From: Takakia lepidozioides | Taxonomy: Eukaryota; Streptophyta; Takakiopsida; Takakiales; Takakiaceae | Assembly: GCA_030704615.1 (NCBI GenBank) | Contig: CM060732.1 | Location: 38,297,053 to 38,361,052, forward strand | Direction of reading: 5' to 3' | Length of the DNA stretch: 64,000 bases | In this document: positions 24,101-35,199 of the stretch, piece after piece | Numbering within the stretch: the stretch's first letter is position 1 | How the letters are laid out: the number at the start of each line of letters is the position of its first letter | Position numbers and translations under genes: made by a program | The notes under the pieces: generated by a model | Seen by the model: only the letters and a program-made list of their open reading frames with translations | Database searches by the model: none | What the model was told of the DNA's origin: nothing

Positions 24101-25814
24101 TATGGCTTATAATCTGAACAATAACAAAAAACCACTACACTTTTAAACTCAAGCACCATATACAATATCATATTAAAATTTTCGTTCAAAATGAATGTTG
24201 TAGTACGTAAGTGTTGCTCATGGAGGTCTTAAGTATTGCTTGTACTCTAACCTATGTTGATTATCACAGGAGGGACTAGGTACAGTAATGAGAGATCTCA
24301 AAATTGGACATTACAGGAGGTGGCTGTGTCTACTTCCTCACGAGTGGCTGCAAGCGCTTGATGTGTATTAGAAACCTTAACCCTTAAGTGCTTGAACTCA
24401 TTTTCACCTTTGGTGGAAAATTTGAACCTGGCCCACAAAAACTTTTTTATCTAGAGATCCTCTGTGTCCCTGTAAAACTGACAGTTGGAATTACTTCCCA
24501 CCTACCCCACCTCCTACCACAAAAAGTTTCATCAAAATCCAACTGCCAGATCTGCAGATTATAAAGTGTAGAGTGGGGAAAAAAAAAAATCTTCACTAAG
24601 AAATAGGTGAAAAAAAAAAACAGTTTGTTCTTAGAGTCTCAAGAATATTGTTCCATACCTGATAACACACATCCTCAAAAATTTTCAGTTTTTTCTGAAA
24701 TGTTCTCAGGTGGGCTCCTTTGTAGTGACAAATTGGGGGGTCAAATTATGCCATTTTCTTTGGGCAGGCCAAAATCTCTCTTCCAAGTATTCTACAAAAC
24801 ATTTCAACTGTTCAATTCCTAATCCCTCCGGTTGAAGTGTCAAGGGCATCCATGGGAGGTCACCAAAAAAATTGAGACCAATCTGTAAATGCCATTGCAT
24901 CTTAGGTTCTTGCCCAAGACTTCAAATGGCACACCTATGTTATAGCCAGGAGCCTAGGATATTTGGAGCCATAGCCCACAAGGGTAGCGGGTTTGGGAGC
25001 TCCTATCACTACCCGGCCCCTACTTTCTTGGCCACTCTCAACCCTATGAAACCCCCGCCCTAGGTTCGGCCCACCCCTCATAATGAGGGGTTTTGGACTT
25101 TCCCACCCCACATATGTATGGCTTACCCGTCACCGGGAATGCATCCCGGGTTTTGCAGATGAAGGTGATTTCACCCTTTAGCAAGAGGCTATTGGGCGCC
25201 GCTTACAGAATATTCTACCTAAACTAATAGCATCTCTTTAAACTTGTGGGCAATTCACCATGGACCCTAGCACTTAGAACGGTATCTATGGAACCACCCC
25301 CTCATGATTTGGAGGGGCGATTCCATCTTGGGGCGGTTGGGAGTACCAATGGAACCTAAACCCTCCAAATGAGATTGGATAGCATTTGAGCGTTTTTTTT
25401 TATGATGTCCCTGCACACTGAGGGTTTTAATTTTTTACTTTCATTCAATCAAAGTAAGATTTGCTATCTGCTTAAAATATACGTATAGACTATAGACCTG
25501 CATATAATTGAGCATATTAACATAGCAATACCCTATGTCCACCTATGACTTTGCATTTCCATCTGCAAAGATACTAATCCTATAATCTAAACTTGTGCTC
25601 CCGCTGGGCCTTTTTCCCTATTAAGTTTTGAAATAAAAGAGATTAGAGTTTGGAGGGGGCTTGGTAACGTCTGAGCATAAGTTCCACATCTGGAAACTTG
25701 CTGAGAAGGGATCATATTTTGTGACATCTCTTTTATCACAGTTTCTTTTTGCTCTTTTTTTTTAAACAGGGGACAGAGTCCCTCGAAGTATTTATTTGGA
25801 CCAGCCTCTCACTG
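21125..25814. other. Long stretch without a recognisable gene
   Basis: I find no domain here. The open frames at 21,446-21,652, 22,246-22,545, 23,486-23,773 and 24,607-24,822 show no family signature. At 24,368-24,390 there is TTAACCCTTAAGTGCTTGAA, resembling the outer end of the piggyBac-like element at 32,982-33,808, but no matching right end is seen. The GC-rich part at 24,960-25,160 with AACCCCCGCCCTAGG is also unexplained. Confidence 0.4.
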
Positions 25815-28800
25815 TGGTAGAGAAGAGAATTCATCTTGCTCCTCCACATCATGCAATAGGAAGGGGGTGTCAGCCACATACCCAACCACCTTCTGCACAG
25901 ACAATCTCTCCAACTCACCATGGATTTCCTTGATCTATGGGTGCGATTGGTCGTCAACAAAGAATGTGTGCGCATGTTTGTCTACCTCAATGTGGCAGCA
26001 CCCCGGTGTCCTTTTGACACTTGTTTTCTCCATTATTTTTCTCACCTTTGCTGTATCACCCCACCTGCCAGCAACAGCGTAGATGTTTGATAGCAGCACA
26101 TAAGTTGCATCATCGAGTGGATCTTTGAGAAGGGATTTTGCCACACGTTCTGCTACGTCCACATAGCCATGAGTTCTGCAGGCACCAAGCAAGGCCACCC
26201 ATACTGCAGCATCTGGTTCAAAGGGCATTTTGTTAATGAATTCCTCTGCCTCATCCAATCCCCCTGCACGGCCAAGAAGATCCACCATGCAGCTGAAATG
26301 TTCCATTGTAGGAGTGAGGCCATGATCTCGACTCATGGATTTGAAGTAATGACAGCCTTCATCTACTAGCCCCACATGGCTACATGCAGAAAGAACACAT
26401 ATAAAGCTGATGCCATCCGGCTTCAGGCCTTCCTGTTGCATTTGCTCAAATAATTGCAGGGCCTCCCTACCACACCCATGCTGAGCATATGCTGTGATCA
26501 TTGCACTCCAAGAGACCAGATTTCGCTCAGCGCTATTGTCAAACACTTGGCGTGCATTCGTCACATTCCCACATTTGGCATACATGTTAGCAAGGGCAGT
26601 TTCCAGAATGATATCTGGCCCAATTCCAGATTTGATAATGTCAGCATGGACCTTTCGGCCCTTTTCCAGGGCTGTCAGGCTGGCACATGCTTTGAGAACA
26701 GAGATGAACGTGACCTTATCGGGCACAACCCCTTCCTGTATCATTTGTTCATACATCTCAAGAGCCTCCCTACCACACCCATGTTGAGCATATCCTGCGA
26801 TCATAGCACTCCATAAGACCACATTTGGCTTCAAGCCTTCCTGTTGCATTTGTTCAAATAGTTTCAGGGCCTCCCTACCACACCCCTGCTGAGCATATCC
26901 TGCGATCATTGCACTCCATGCTACCACATCTCGTTGAGAAATGGAGTCAAACACTTTGCGTGCATCGTTCATGCTCCCACACTTGGCATACATGTCAGTA
27001 AGGGCAGTCTCCAGGATGACATCTGGCGTAAGTCCACCTTTGATGATGTCAGCATGAACCTCTCGGCCCTTTTCCAGGGCTGCCAGGCTGGCACATGCAC
27101 TCAGAACACAAATAAATGTGACTTTATCGGGCATCACCCCTTCCTGTAACATTTGCTCATACATCTCAAGAGTCTCCTTTTCACACCCATGCTGAGCATA
27201 TCCTGCAATCAAAGCATTCCATGACTCCACGTTTGGTTTCAAGCCTTCCTGTTGCATTTGTTCAAATAGTTGCAGCGCCTCCCTACCACACCCATGGTGC
27301 GCATATCCTGCGATCATGGCACTCCAAGCGGCCACATCTCGCTCAACTATATTGTCAAATACTTGACGCGCACCCTTCGCACTCCCACATTTGGCATACA
27401 TGTTAACGAGCACAGTCTCCAAACTGATATTTTGCCCAATCCCAGATTTGATGATGTCAGCGTGGATCTCTTTGCCCTTTTCCAGGGTCACCAGGGTGGC
27501 ACACGCATTAAGAACACAAATATACGTAACCTTGTCTGGTGCCAAACCTTCCTTTCTCAACTGCTCATACATCACCAAAGCCTCCTCACCACACCCATGC
27601 TGAGCATATCCTGCAATCATCATATTCCATGAGACTACATTCCGTTGAGCCATATTGTCAAACACTTGCCGTGCATCCTTCATGCTTCCGCATTTGGCAT
27701 ACATGTTACTTAGGGCAGTCTCCAGAATAATATCTGGCGCGATTCCAGCTTTGATGATATCAGCATGGACCTCTTTGCCCTTTATTAGGGCTGACAGGCT
27801 GGCACATGCATTTAGAATGCAAATGAACGTGACTTTGTCCCGAGGCACCCCTTCCCAGGCCATTTGGTCATAGATTTCGAAAGCCTCCATACCACAACCA
27901 TGCTGAGCATATCCTGTGATCATCACGTTCCATGAGGTTACATCTCGCTTAGCCATATTGTCAAACACTTGGCGTGCATCTTTTATGCTCCCGCATTTAG
28001 CATACATGTCAAGGAAAGTATTCTCCAAAAAGACGTCTGGCAAGATCCCAGCTTGTACAATATCAGCATGGACCTTTTCCAGAGCTGCCAGGCTCGCACA
28101 CACCTTGAGAATGCAAATGAATGTTACGCTGTTGGGCAATACCCGTTCCTGTATCATTTGCTCATAGATCTCAAAAGCCTCCCTGACATACCCATGCTGA
28201 GCATATCCTGTGATCATTGTGTTCCATGAGACAACATTTCTTGCACCCATAGTGTCAAACAATTGGCGTGCATCCTTTATGCTCCCGCATTTGGCATACA
28301 TCGCAATAAGGGCAGTGTGCAGAATAATATCTGGAGCAATTCCAGCTTTGATGATGTCATGATGGACCTCTATGCCCCTTTCCAGGGTCGCCAAGCTGGC
28401 GCACGCCTTGAGAACACAAATGAACGTGACTCTATTGGGCGTCACTCCTTCACGTCTCATTTGCTCATAGATCTTGAAGGCCTCCCCGCCATACCCATGC
28501 TTGGCATATCCTGCCATCATTATATTCCACGTGAACAAATCTCGTTCAGGCATTTTGTCAAACACGCGGCGTGCATCCACCACGCTGCCGCACTTGGCAT
28601 GCATGTTCACAATGCGGTTGAGTAGAAAGACGTTTGGCTTGAATCTACTTTGGATAATGTGGGCATGCACCTGCTTACCTTCTGCTAGGCCTTTCATCTT
28701 GATGCACTCCTGTAAAAGACAAATGTAAGTATCGGAAATCACAAAATATTTCCTTGGTTCAACATGTTCAATGCCTCTTGTAGTTGTCCTGCCTCACAGA

Positions 28801-28860
28801 GTGTCCTCACATCACCAGCAGAAGTGCCAGAAGAGATCTTGTTGACTCCCACAAGAGGCA
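25815..28860 (-). pseudogene. PLS-class pentatricopeptide repeat protein, probably inactivated DYW type
   Basis: The main frame is open for 935 codons (25,935-28,742). It contains about seven P-L-S blocks, with S motifs such as MYAKCGSIKDARQVFD and WSAMIAGYAQHGCGREAL, plus two extra P-like motifs beginning EGLKPNV. The E region (PDAAVWVALLGACRTHG, YVLLSNIYAVAGRW) ends in HTFFVDDQSHP and then TAG. Beyond the stop the same frame reads IKEIHGELERLS and LLHDVEEQ, the start of the DYW region, before a TGA near 25,813; the catalytic HxE and CxxC are missing. At the other end the usual leader RTLCEAGQLQEAL (28,747-28,860) lies in a shifted frame. PLS proteins bind organellar RNA one motif per base and guide C-to-U editing. 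Both ends are damaged while the repeat array stays open. Confidence 0.85.
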
Positions 28861-29485
28861 TTGAAAATGTTGAATGCCTCTTGTAGTTGCAAAATCCAAT
28901 GTAAAACATAACACATTTATTATGCAACAAGTAGAGAAAGTAAGGAAGGCAATAAACGGACCTTAGGAGGTTTGTAGTTACTGTCAGAATGAGAGAGGGG
29001 CACCATGCGTTCATCCACCCAGAATACGTGCCATCTCTCCCACCCAATGTTGCTGACGTGTGGCGTCTCAGCCAGCAGCGCTAGTGCCTGCACCCACCTT
29101 AAAGAAGGTCAGCTACATGGGTCATGCACTACTTCAACATCCTACATTAATCGTCAGCCCAATCCCTGGACATTAAATACCAAACTTCCGACACATATGG
29201 TACAAAGGGTAGGCTCAAGTCCCCCTTATTGTACCAAATGACCATATTTAAGAGTGAATTGTGGTAGGTTCAGCACAACTTTTGAAACTAAACATGAAGA
29301 TAAGATGTGGATTTGCATTACATGGACTCTTGGACAATCTGAAGTCTATGAAATCAGTGACAGGAGAGGAAGGAGCCTAGGAACGGATGGAGAGACGGAA
29401 AAAGACAGCTTTTAGACTGAAGTTCTCCAATCAGCTATAATGTTTGGACATATCTATGCTAACCACAACTGCAAGTCTCCCATAC
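28861..29485. other. Upstream region of the PPR gene, nothing else recognised
   Basis: Presumed 5' flank of the PPR gene on the minus strand. A second AGAGGCATTGAA...TGTTGAATGCCTCTTGTAG segment near 28,850-28,885 repeats part of the leader sequence at 28,765-28,785. No promoter elements can be assigned with confidence. Confidence 0.35.
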
Positions 29486-29636
29486 CTTCACAAGAGAACC
29501 TCCTGACAAAACAATGGTGAAATATCCCCCTGTGCGTATTCCTTCTTTCGATAACAGAACCACTTGATTGGCTACAGCATCTGAGACCCCAGATCCACTG
29601 TCATAGACCAAGAGAGAGGCCCCTGGATAAGAGATA
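29486..29636 (-). pseudogene. Single exon of a 6-phosphogluconolactonase gene
   Basis: A 151-bp exon between a TTTGTTCCAG acceptor and an AAG|GTATGG donor encodes LLVYDSGSGVSDAVANQV, then GGYFTIVLSGGSLVK. The LSGGS motif and the preceding GYFT are the N-terminal signature of 6-phosphogluconolactonase, which hydrolyses 6-phosphogluconolactone in the oxidative pentose phosphate pathway. No following exon (expected WADER-type motif) was found downstream on the minus strand before the PPR gene. It is therefore probably a stray or captured exon, unless a long intron continues beyond what I can recognise. Confidence 0.6.
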
Positions 29637-30948
29637 CTGGAACAAATGGGCACCCCGTGGCTTCTCTTCGTTCCCACTGGTCTCCACTTCCCCATTGTCT
29701 TGATGGAGCCCATTCAGAACCTGCCTTGTCTCTGTCTTCTTCTCCCTGCAATGAAGCTCTTCGCCAGTGTTTGAAAACAAATGAAGAAAGCCCATATGCC
29801 TGTCCAGAGAAATTTAAAAATGCCGCTGCCGTTGAGTATACTTGGATGATCGAACTGCCAGCGTCTGATTGGCGACCTGCCGCCGAAGCATCACCAGCTC
29901 TCTTCTTAGGGGGGCGCCCCGTCAGTTTACTTTCCTGTTCTAGAGAGGCCTTGGCCGCGGCCTTTCCATTTTGAAGAGTTGATAGCTTAAGGAAGGGAAA
30001 ACACAGAGTGATGAAGCTCGGACTTACCCGTATCCGAGTCAAAGGATATTTGTGGGTTGAGGAGCCGACCTACAACACAACTTGCGAGTCAAATCTCTTG
30101 TCAAGATCTCTTTGCAATGTTGGCCCATGAAGAGAACAAACCGAAATTTTTCGGGGGAGGAGAGGAGCAAAGAGAGTTGCTCGGGAGATTATATTTCAAC
30201 TGCAATTTCTGTGAGAAAACATGACACCTGCAACACCGCAGACAGACTTCCGCCACTAATACCTACGCAAAAACAGACAACTTCACATAGAGGGACTCAA
30301 ACCTGCATCTGGCATTGGGTAGGTGTTTGCGGTCAGAGAGGAACCTGCGACGGCAAACATGAAGAAGGAGCAGTGAGGGAACCGCAGGTATAGCCGAGCG
30401 TGTGAGTGCCATTCAGAGCACTGCTCCAACACCACGCTTTCTGTTTCCGCAACACAACGCTGGACTGCACCATGAATCGCCGATGTTGTTCTTCCATACT
30501 CCCTAGATTGCTGCGTCCATCATTCCTCTTCTACAACCTAAAGCTTTTCAGGTTTTCATCTCTCTCTCCCCCATGTGAAGATGGTATGCCTCGGTAGGCT
30601 AAGTATATAGATTTACCAAATGAGCACTTCCATTTTTAACAAGACATATGTTGGTAGCAAGGAATGTAATCAGGTAATTTAAAAGCAATAAATACAGGTT
30701 TATGGTCCGTCCAATATGCTTATATAATGACACATATGCAGTGTTGGTGAGGTGCATTTGTCCAAACACGGTCTAGTTGAGATCCATAGATAGTAGTACT
30801 AATTTTTATTTCTTTACAAGAAAAGAAACACATGGGAGGAACAGCTCACAAATCAGGCCCCTCGATGGTGAGAGGAGAAAATAACCTCTAAATGAGAATT
30901 GTAGTTGCATGTGAAAAGAAGACATGAATTTTTGCAATTGATCTGTTA
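29637..30948. other. No gene recognised
   Basis: An open minus-strand frame at 29,572-30,042 contains a basic GRPPKKRAGDAS stretch and overlaps the exon described at 29,486-29,636 in another frame; it could be 5' sequence of that gene. The remainder has no recognisable content. Confidence 0.35.
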
Positions 30949-31254
30949 TTACGGTATTATTACGATATTATTTTGTAAAAGATCTACATTAAAATTCCCT
31001 ATTATTATTGTTGGACATGTATGTGGGATATTATCAATAAGTTTTTTGAGAGAAGATAAGAAAACAGTTAATTGTAGTGTTGGAGGTTTATAGATCGAAA
31101 TTATATGAATTGTTTTCCTAATATTCAAATTAAATGTTGCAACTATATATGCAGCACCTTCATTTGAAAATATTTGATTTGATGTTGATGACATAGTATA
31201 GTCGTATAATACAAGTGTTCCATGGCTTGCATGAACCACTAGATAAGAGTACAT
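30949..31254 (-). pseudogene. Helentron endonuclease fragment
   Basis: A 101-codon frame with IHIISIYKPP and PTIIIGNFNVDLL, corresponding to the Y-x-P-P and GDFN-x-D blocks of exonuclease-endonuclease-phosphatase family enzymes. It follows the helicase on the same strand, the standard Helentron order. The remaining catalytic blocks are lost or frameshifted. Confidence 0.65.
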
Positions 31255-31538
31255 TGTAGTATTAAAGTCGGAATATATAAAGTCAGAAATAATAATACAT
31301 TTCTCACTTCAATCAATTTATTATCAATGACATGTAATTCTCTATAAGATTTGAGAATGAGAAGTAATAGCTTCCAACGAGCAGAAGTGCGAAGCCGTTG
31401 CATTTCGTCGGCAACGCCATTATCAACATGCAAATTGTTTGATTGCAAAGGTGTGATAAGATATAAATTTTCTTTTTGTTGAATGCAAGAAAGTGCTAGC
31501 TGTGAATAGTACTGCGCGATTGAAGCAAACCACGACAA
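31239..31538 (-). pseudogene. Helentron helicase C-terminal end and linker to endonuclease
   Basis: The frame contains SKEN-like QQKENLYLITPLQSNN and VADEMQRLRTSARWKLL, matching the end of Pif1-type helicases of Helentrons, where 'ALSRVRS-ENLYL' precedes a K/R-rich linker to the endonuclease. It is separated from the preceding helicase motif (ARTIHRNLDN at about 32,545) by about 1 kb of unrelated DNA. Confidence 0.6.
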
Positions 31539-31549
31539 TTATCTTGAAA

Positions 31550-32545
31550 TTACAACTGGGAGAAAACGGATCAATCTAAAGTGCAACAACGATGTCGGAT
31601 TCAACAAACAATGTAGCAAATCGAGGAGCGATCGGAGACCTAAGTGAAAATAGCTCTGAATTAGAGCTGGACAGATCAAAGGCTGTCAAGGAATTTGAGA
31701 TTCTGCTCGCTTAGAAACAGACATGCATGCACGATATTGATAGTTTCGAAGCAATGTACACATGTTCGGTCGCAAACAATCAGTTTGAAGCTCCTGTAAG
31801 TTCAACATGTGCGTGCAAGAATACTATCATTCTGGGGCCTTGGCCCTTGGACGAGGAAACACAAAATTAATGTCCTGCTGTTAAGGCAGGGATATGGGCA
31901 AAGTTCAAACCTTCTAGATAGTACAATAGCATGTATGTGGCTAGATAGTACACGGGGGAAGCTTTGTCCAAATCGGTAAAGAGGGAGACAGAGACGTCCG
32001 GAAAGATTATGTAGTCTAAAAGGGAATATGCAGGCCTTTGAATCCTGAAAGAAGCAACAAAATACCTGCACCACTTCCCATTTGCAACAGCACATTTTTC
32101 CTGTAACTATGTTCTTCAAAGAACTTAGAACTTGCTGGAGTGTTACATGGGATTCAGTGTGTATTTGATGCTTTACAACATTTTCTGGCAGTCCGGATGG
32201 GTAAGCAGTTGATGTGAATGCTCTTGAGGCAAGGTAAGTAAGTTCTATTTCATGATGCCTCAGGATCGTTCCCTGCTCCTCTCTCTGAATACGTCTGCTT
32301 TAATCTCACGGAGCAGCTAATTGAAGGCCTGTGTCTGGTAGATCAGGGCAATTCCTGATGTAATTGACCTCCTTCAATGGGTCTATGAGGATAAAATTAT
32401 CGGCTGGACAGTTGATCTTCTTGGGTGCAAAATGGAAGCAGGGATAGCTGGAAACACTGAGCCAACATGGATTATTATGCCAAGGTTTGAGATGAAAGGG
32501 AGTTAACTTTGGATAATTTAGTGTTCGGCCCTAAGGCTGTAAACA
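31550..32545. other. Foreign segment inside the Helentron helicase
   Basis: The helicase reading is broken between ARTIHRNLDN (ending about 32,545) and its continuation at about 31,540. The intervening DNA is not helicase. On the plus strand a short frame starts at about 31,592 (MSDSTNNVANRGAIGDLSEN) and includes ELDRSKAVKEFE, then a stop; further plus-strand text near 32,345-32,500 reads VIDLLQWVYEDK. The first piece faintly resembles the N-terminus of plant 2-oxoglutarate-dependent dioxygenases. Gene-fragment capture or a later insertion are both possible. Confidence 0.35.
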
Positions 32546-32549
32546 AACA

Positions 32550-32975
32550 TTGTCTAAATTGCGATGGATAGTTCGAGCGGAAGCCAATTGAATGGGAAAT
32601 TGGGTTCTGGTGATGATATGTTTCGTATTAGATCCTATTTGTATTTCTTTTTAAACTGGTTGTATTGGCGTCCACAACGAACAATTTGGTATGTTTTTCA
32701 TATTCTCTTGATTATAGAAATATTTATTTTTGCACGCGTAGCAATGATTTCGGATTATTAAATTAGATCCATATTAAAATAGTTGAATTTGACAAAACAG
32801 AGAAATATTTAAAAATTCCATCGGCTCCGGTCACAAGTCCATCATGTATTGCATAATTTCCTACGAACAATTCTATTAACATATCTTTCTTAACATGAAT
32901 CGTTGTATACAAACCTGCTGTGGCATTGGCATTATCCAGCAACTTGAAATTACAAAGACATGTATCACGATGTTT
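32550..32975 (-). pseudogene. Helentron helicase, C-terminal motifs
   Basis: Minus-strand frames without a start codon read LLDNANATAGLYTTIHVKK, IHDGLVTGADGI and then THIITRTQFPIQLA-like text (TQFPIQLASARTIHR). These correspond to the late Pif1 motifs, where a 'GLVNGADG' block and 'QFPLQLAAARTIHRSQG' are conserved. Frameshifts occur between them. The reading continues on the far side of the TTAA element at 32,982-33,808. Confidence 0.65.
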
Positions 32976-32977
32976 AT

Positions 32978-33812
32978 TAACCCTTAAGTTCCCAAGCGAC
33001 CTGAATCATGTCACTTTGAATTTGCAGTTCGACCTAATTTTTGCAGATCTAATCTGATGGGGCCCACTCCCGAAGCTTTAATGACAAGGGATTTGTCTCG
33101 AGTATGATGCAAAAAACAAAATTAAAAAAAAAACAAAAGCTACGACCTACAAAAAATATCTTAGATCTCTCATTTACGTTTTGGGGCCTGAAAAGGGCTT
33201 GTTGACCGCTGTCGTGGCAGGTATACAAGCCCAAAACAGATTGCACTCCAAAGGCCATTTTTGGCAAAAAAAAATGAGCAATTTTGGAAAAAACACTTCA
33301 CCTTGTGGTGTGTGAGCATTACATACACACATCCACCATTGGCTTTTAAAAAAATTGTAGAAAAAAAAGTACTTCATTTGGATGCACATTTTCTCTTGTC
33401 AATTTTGAGAAATCAACCCCCATGTAATTGCATGAATAGCAACCATAGGTGAAAAAATCAGTTGGACCTGCAATTTAGTGGGGTCATAGTCACTCCACTA
33501 TTGATTTGGAAATGGTGGGTCTTGGGGCAAGCAAAATTGGATAAAGCTAGGTTTTGATTTGGTCAAACCAATTTCTTTCTCACTTCTTTTTTGGGACCTG
33601 ATATTTGAAGTCCGGGCCAACGCTATAATCTCACAATTTCCACAGTGGACTTGTCTCATTTTTTGGTATGTCATGCATAAATGAGCTGGGCCCATTGCTA
33701 TAAGGCTGGAATCTCTGGATGATTTTTGGTAGGTTTCTAGGGGCAATTTACTGCAGCTGGGTACCCAAAATTGGTAAAATGTCAAAAAAGGGCTGGGGAA
33801 CTTAAGGGTTAA
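32978..33812. mobile_element. Non-autonomous piggyBac-like element with TTAA duplication
   Basis: Ends are TTAA-CCCTTAAGTTCCCAAGC on the left and the inverted GCTGGGGAACTTAAGGG-TTAA on the right (one mismatch), about 830 bases apart. TTAA target duplication with CCC-starting ends is the piggyBac hallmark. It sits within the Helentron helicase frame: upstream protein text (MRQSDTQFTDILNRLRTATQ) lies on one side and LLDNANATAGLY on the other. There is no transposase, so it is MITE-like. A similar outer end occurs at 24,376. Confidence 0.8.
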
Positions 33813-34440
33813 CAGCTTGTAAGATCGTTAGGTGGTGGACGACAACACTGATTGTTAATAATATGTATATCAACTTACGTTTGTGTGGCTGTTCTTAATC
33901 GATTCAATATATCCGTGAACTGGGTATCTGATTGACGCATAACTTGGTTTTAGCTTATAACATGTAATAAAATCATGCCAAATTTTTTGAGCTAATGAAG
34001 CTGGTCCTTCATTTATTTTCTTAAAAAACCCAAGAATCTCTCAAAGGTGATGCTTGATAAAAAAATCTCCAGTAATTATGACTTCTAGGTTTCCGAAAAA
34101 ATGATAGTGTATGCGTGTGATTGACCTTAATCGCATGTCGGCAAATGTAAACATTATGTTGCCAATATGTCGTTAAAATTGATTTTCGTTTCAATGGATC
34201 AGAGCTCTTTCGGATGTCTATCATATATTTTAAGTAAAGTAGCGATAAAGTGAATGTCTTCCCAGTGCCTGCTCCTCCTGTCAAAAATAAATGTATTGGT
34301 ACTTCTTGGGATATATATTTTCTGTGTAAACAATCATAAAAAATAGCACGTTGTTCTTGATTGAGTTTACGTAATTGTCCATAGAACTCACAATTTGGAA
34401 TAATGTTGTCTGATGTATTACATGTATTAGCCTCGGCCCT
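33813..34440 (-). pseudogene. Helentron Pif1-type helicase, Walker A part
   Basis: Contains MTGGAGTGKTFTLSLLYL, the Walker A of Pif1-family helicases, at about 34,240-34,284, preceded in another frame by RKLNQEQRAIFYDCLH. After several frameshifts the minus-strand text MRQSDTQFTDILNRL near 33,900 matches a later conserved block. Helicase activity would unwind the donor strand in rolling-circle transposition. It is decayed. Confidence 0.75.
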
Positions 34441-34847
34441 CGGGTATTGTCGGGTTTACAATGGAATTCTGTATTTATATCATATGGTTCAATTTGTGCA
34501 AAGTTTGTGAATGGATGAATTGGACCACTATCGTCAACACCTACAAATGTGTCCATCCATATATTACTATGTTTTGCTAATTCATGAGCTTTTGATTCTA
34601 AATTTGTCCAATCCGTTAGGTTATCTTCCACAAAAGTAAATACAAATTTCTTCTGAATAAGTAATATAAATGATTTATGTATCATGCCTAGTCGCATGGT
34701 TATGTTTTTGTGATTCTTCAATATTTTGAAACGGATGAAATAATATTTATTGTTCTCAACAAAAAAATTCAAGATCACAGTGCTCATTAGAGTGGACATA
34801 TCGAAAGATATGTGATTTTTTGCGACAAGTGATTTTGTAGTCCACAA
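34281..34847 (-). pseudogene. Helentron Rep-helicase linker region
   Basis: A 188-codon open piece with MRLGMIHKSFILLIQKKF-like text, between the Rep domain and the helicase. No specific catalytic motif. Its position and strand place it in the same polyprotein. Confidence 0.5.
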
Positions 34848-35199
34848 TAAATTCTGCTAAAGCTAAGTTAGGTAGTGTATCTGGACAATCAATATATTTA
34901 TCAATAGGAGATGCACATTTAATATCATTAGAATTAGGTGGAAGTTTTTGTAGTATTTTATCGGGTTTTAATACAAATGCACATTCTTATGATGAGAATA
35001 TATTTATGAATCTAAAAGTTCGAGATGCATGATAAAGGGGTATTGCAACATGATGGATGTTGCTAATTGAGCTGACATCTGTTGAGCATTTAAAAACGCA
35101 TTACATATCTTACGAATTCTTACATTAACATCAACTTGATTATTGAGCATTTATTTATTATAAACCGAAATTTATTTGTAATATTTTTATCCATTTTTG

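Noticed and set aside
25935-25937. U-to-C RNA editing restoring the PPR, phosphatase and other stops
   Set aside because: U-to-C editing is known in organelles of some ferns, lycophytes and hornworts, not for nuclear transcripts; C-to-T decay is the simpler explanation.
26169-28728. Many plus-strand frames of 60-120 codons
   Set aside because: They are antisense shadows of the PPR repeats and repeat with the same period.
32564-32761. Small membrane protein frame on the plus strand (hydrophobic, 65 codons)
   Set aside because: It is antisense to conserved helicase motifs of the Helentron, so the hydrophobic text is a shadow.
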